A DNA stretch of 64,000 nt from G963676095 sp963676095. GTDB lineage: Bacteria > Bacteroidota > Bacteroidia > Bacteroidales > Prolixibacteraceae. The stretch covers positions 7,378,001 to 7,442,000 of the forward strand of contig OY781040.1 in NCBI GenBank assembly GCA_963676095.1, read 5' to 3'. Position numbers and translations under genes: made by a program. This document shows, piece after piece, positions 62,201 through 64,000 of the stretch (position 1 is the first letter of the stretch; every line of letters begins with the position of its first letter). The notes beneath the pieces are model-generated. The model worked only from the letters and a program-made list of their open reading frames with translations. It had not been told where the DNA came from and did not search any database.

Positions 62201-63433
62201 ATGGAAAAGATTAAAGTTACAAATCCAGTCGTTGAACTGGACGGAGATGAAATGACCCGCGTAATCTGGTCATTTATAAAAGAAAAGCTTATTTATCCCT
62301 ACCTGGATCTCGATATTAAATATTATGATCTTGGAATAGAAAACCGGGATAAAACAAATGATGAGGTTACAATAGACGCTGCTCATGCAATTCAGAAATA
62401 CGGAGTAGGGATAAAATGTGCAACGATTACTCCGGATGAGGCCCGCGTGAAAGAATTTGACCTGAAAAAAATGTGGAAATCGCCCAATGGAACGATCCGG
62501 AATATTCTGGGAGGAACAGTTTTCAGAGAACCAATTATTATTAGTAATGTACCACGGCTTGTGCCAGGTTGGAAAAAGCCAATCTGCATCGGACGTCATG
62601 CTTTTGGTGACCAGTACCGGGCAACTGACTTTACAACAAAAGGGAAAGGAAAACTGACTATCACTTTCACCCCGGAAGACGGAAGTGCCCCACAAACCTT
62701 CGAGGTTTATGATTTCAAAAGCGACGGTGTGGCAATGGCCATGTACAACACGGATGAATCGATATTCGGATTCGCCCGGGCCTGCATGAACCAGGCATTA
62801 GCCAAAGGATGGCCATTATACATGTCTACAAAAAACACGATTCTGAAAAAATATGACGGACGTTTCAAAGATATCTTTCAGGAAGTGTACGACAATGAAT
62901 TCAAAGACAAATTCGAAGCAGCCTGCATTACATATGAACACAGGCTAATAGACGACATGGTTGCTGCGACCATGAAATGGGAAGGAGGCTTTGTCTGGGC
63001 CTGTAAAAACTATGATGGGGATGTTCAGTCTGACACTGTTGCCCAAGGGTTTGGCTCGTTAGGACTAATGACTTCCACCTTGATTACACCGGATGGAAAA
63101 ACAATGGAAGCTGAAGCAGCCCACGGGACGGTCACCCGTCATTTCAGGTTGCACCAGCAAGGAAAACCGACATCGACCAACCCGATCGCGTCGATCTTTG
63201 CCTGGACCAGGGGATTAGCCTTCAGGGGAAAACTCGACGAAAATAAAGATTTAATAAATTTTGCACAAAAGCTTGAACAAGTTTGCATCAAAACCGTTGA
63301 AGAAGGGAGAATGACAAAAGATTTAGCCATGATCGTTTATGGTAAGAACATGAAAGAAGAACATTACCTCACAACAGAAACCTTTTTAGGCGCAATAGAT
63401 GAAAGTCTTCAAAAACAACTTTCAGGAAGCTGA
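62201..63433 (+). CDS. icd: NADP-dependent isocitrate dehydrogenase, eukaryote-like subfamily
   Basis: The 410-residue enzyme begins VTNPVVELDGDEMTRVIW and has the substrate segment KSPNGTIRNILGGTVFREP, GRHAFGDQYRATDF, and the NADP region AAHGTVTRHFRLHQ with PTSTNPIASIFAW. This is the homodimeric type II family of mitochondria and some bacteria, clearly different from the E. coli type. It makes 2-oxoglutarate and NADPH. The stop codon is followed one base later by the ATG of a second isocitrate dehydrogenase. Confidence 0.95.
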   Translation: MEKIKVTNPVVELDGDEMTRVIWSFIKEKLIYPYLDLDIKYYDLGIENRDKTNDEVTIDAAHAIQKYGVGIKCATITPDEARVKEFDLKKMWKSPNGTIRNILGGTVFREPIIISNVPRLVPGWKKPICIGRHAFGDQYRATDFTTKGKGKLTITFTPEDGSAPQTFEVYDFKSDGVAMAMYNTDESIFGFARACMNQALAKGWPLYMSTKNTILKKYDGRFKDIFQEVYDNEFKDKFEAACITYEHRLIDDMVAATMKWEGGFVWACKNYDGDVQSDTVAQGFGSLGLMTSTLITPDGKTMEAEAAHGTVTRHFRLHQQGKPTSTNPIASIFAWTRGLAFRGKLDENKDLINFAQKLEQVCIKTVEEGRMTKDLAMIVYGKNMKEEHYLTTETFLGAIDESLQKQLSGS

Positions 63434-63434
63434 T

Positions 63435-64000
63435 ATGGGAGAAAAAGTGAAGATAAACAACGGGGAACTGCTTATTCCATATAAGCCTGTCATTCCTTTT
63501 ATCGAGGGTGACGGAATCGGCAGGGATATTTGCATTCCTAGCCAGAAGGTACTCGATGCTGCCGTAACAAAAGCATACGGGAAAAAACGAGAACTGATCT
63601 GGACAGAAGTGCTGGCCGGGAAAAAGGCTTTTGAAAAGACAGGCAGTTACCTACCCGATGAAACACTCAATGCATTTAAAGAAAATCTTATCGGAATAAA
63701 AGGCCCGCTTGAAACACCTGTAGGCGGAGGAATCAGATCATTGAACGTCGCCCTGCGGCAAGCACTCGACCTTTACGTGTGTTTACGCCCCGTGAGATGG
63801 TTCAAAGGGGTCCCCTCTCCCATCCGCTACCCTTCTATGGTCGACATGCATATCTTCAGGGAAAATACAGAAGATATCTATGCCGGAATAGAATTCATGG
63901 CAGGTGAAGAAAAAACGAAAAAATTTCTTAACTTTCTGAACCGGGAGATGGGAATCACATCTCAAATAAGGTTCCCGGGAAGCTCTTCTTTCGGGGTAAA
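63435..64000 (+). CDS. Second NADP-dependent isocitrate dehydrogenase, E. coli type (3' end outside window)
   Basis: ATG 63435-63437 opens a frame through the window end (188 codons). It reads VIPFIEGDGIGRDI at the start, then GPLETPVGGGIRSLNVALRQ with the Ser that is phosphorylated in E. coli Icd, LDLYVCLRPVRWFKGVPSP and MVDMHIFRENTEDIYAGIE. All fit the bacterial type I isocitrate dehydrogenase. It starts 1 nt after the type II gene, so both should be made from one transcript. The rest of the protein, and any kinase/phosphatase gene, lie beyond the window. Confidence 0.9.
   Translation, partial: MGEKVKINNGELLIPYKPVIPFIEGDGIGRDICIPSQKVLDAAVTKAYGKKRELIWTEVLAGKKAFEKTGSYLPDETLNAFKENLIGIKGPLETPVGGGIRSLNVALRQALDLYVCLRPVRWFKGVPSPIRYPSMVDMHIFRENTEDIYAGIEFMAGEEKTKKFLNFLNREMGITSQIRFPGSSSFGV

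Noticed and set aside
1..64000. tRNA or rRNA genes
   Set aside because: None of the intergenic gaps showed cloverleaf or T-loop-like sequence on reading; a tRNAscan run would settle it.

Overview
The window looks like chromosomal DNA from a Bacteroidota bacterium, most likely in or near the order Bacteroidales. Several upstream regions carry the Bacteroidota -7 element TAnnTTTG, and rpsA also has a TTTG -33 box 19 nt upstream of it. Shine-Dalgarno sequences are mostly absent. Lineage-typical families are frequent: NVEAL peptide, 6-bladed beta-propeller lipoproteins, a BF3164-like lipoprotein, DUF3822, DUF1080 and an NfnA/GltA pair. No tRNA, rRNA or CRISPR array was seen.

Region 1 (1-13.7 kb) is mostly housekeeping: a LysM/periplasmic-binding protein cut by the window edge, an operon for NfnA-like and GltA-like flavoproteins with a dihydroorotate-dehydrogenase-like protein, an SNF2 helicase, a dipeptidyl peptidase IV, a BamA/TamA-like barrel and a TonB-like energy transducer. 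A candidate small RNA with its own -7 element and a strong terminator lies at 13.74-13.83 kb.

Region 2 (14.4-27.3 kb) is an accessory island with two neighbouring peptide-centred loci. The first has an ECF sigma factor, a membrane-anchored TPR-CHAT (caspase-like) protein, a divergent 43-residue peptide with a double-glycine leader, and a membrane protein with three anti-sigma-like modules, a fossil of a fourth, and TPRs. The second has two 6-bladed beta-propeller lipoproteins, a thioredoxin-like membrane protein, DUF2007, an internally deleted lipoprotein remnant and an NVEAL peptide gene. A 2155-bp IS1634-type element splits the NVEAL gene. Removing the element and one copy of a TTAA target duplication restores a 78-codon reading frame exactly.

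Region 3 (27.8-48.2 kb) holds an rRNA methyltransferase, cysE-cysK, pnuC with a nicotinamide-riboside-kinase-like gene, an S41 protease, guaA, an M13 peptidase lipoprotein, an amino acid permease, two DUF1080 genes (one frameshifted), and a nucleotide-sugar operon (ugd, UDP-xylose synthase, rfbA, rfbC, rfbD, phosphohexomutase). Upstream of the permease lie four 14-bp palindromes at an exact 22-bp pitch.

Region 4 (48.2-64 kb) has rpsA, a STAS protein, rnz, a C1 peptidase, a RecD-like helicase, a small operon ending in rsmD, a PAS histidine kinase, and a TCA-cycle operon in which aconitase is followed by two isocitrate dehydrogenases of different subfamilies. The second of these runs off the window.
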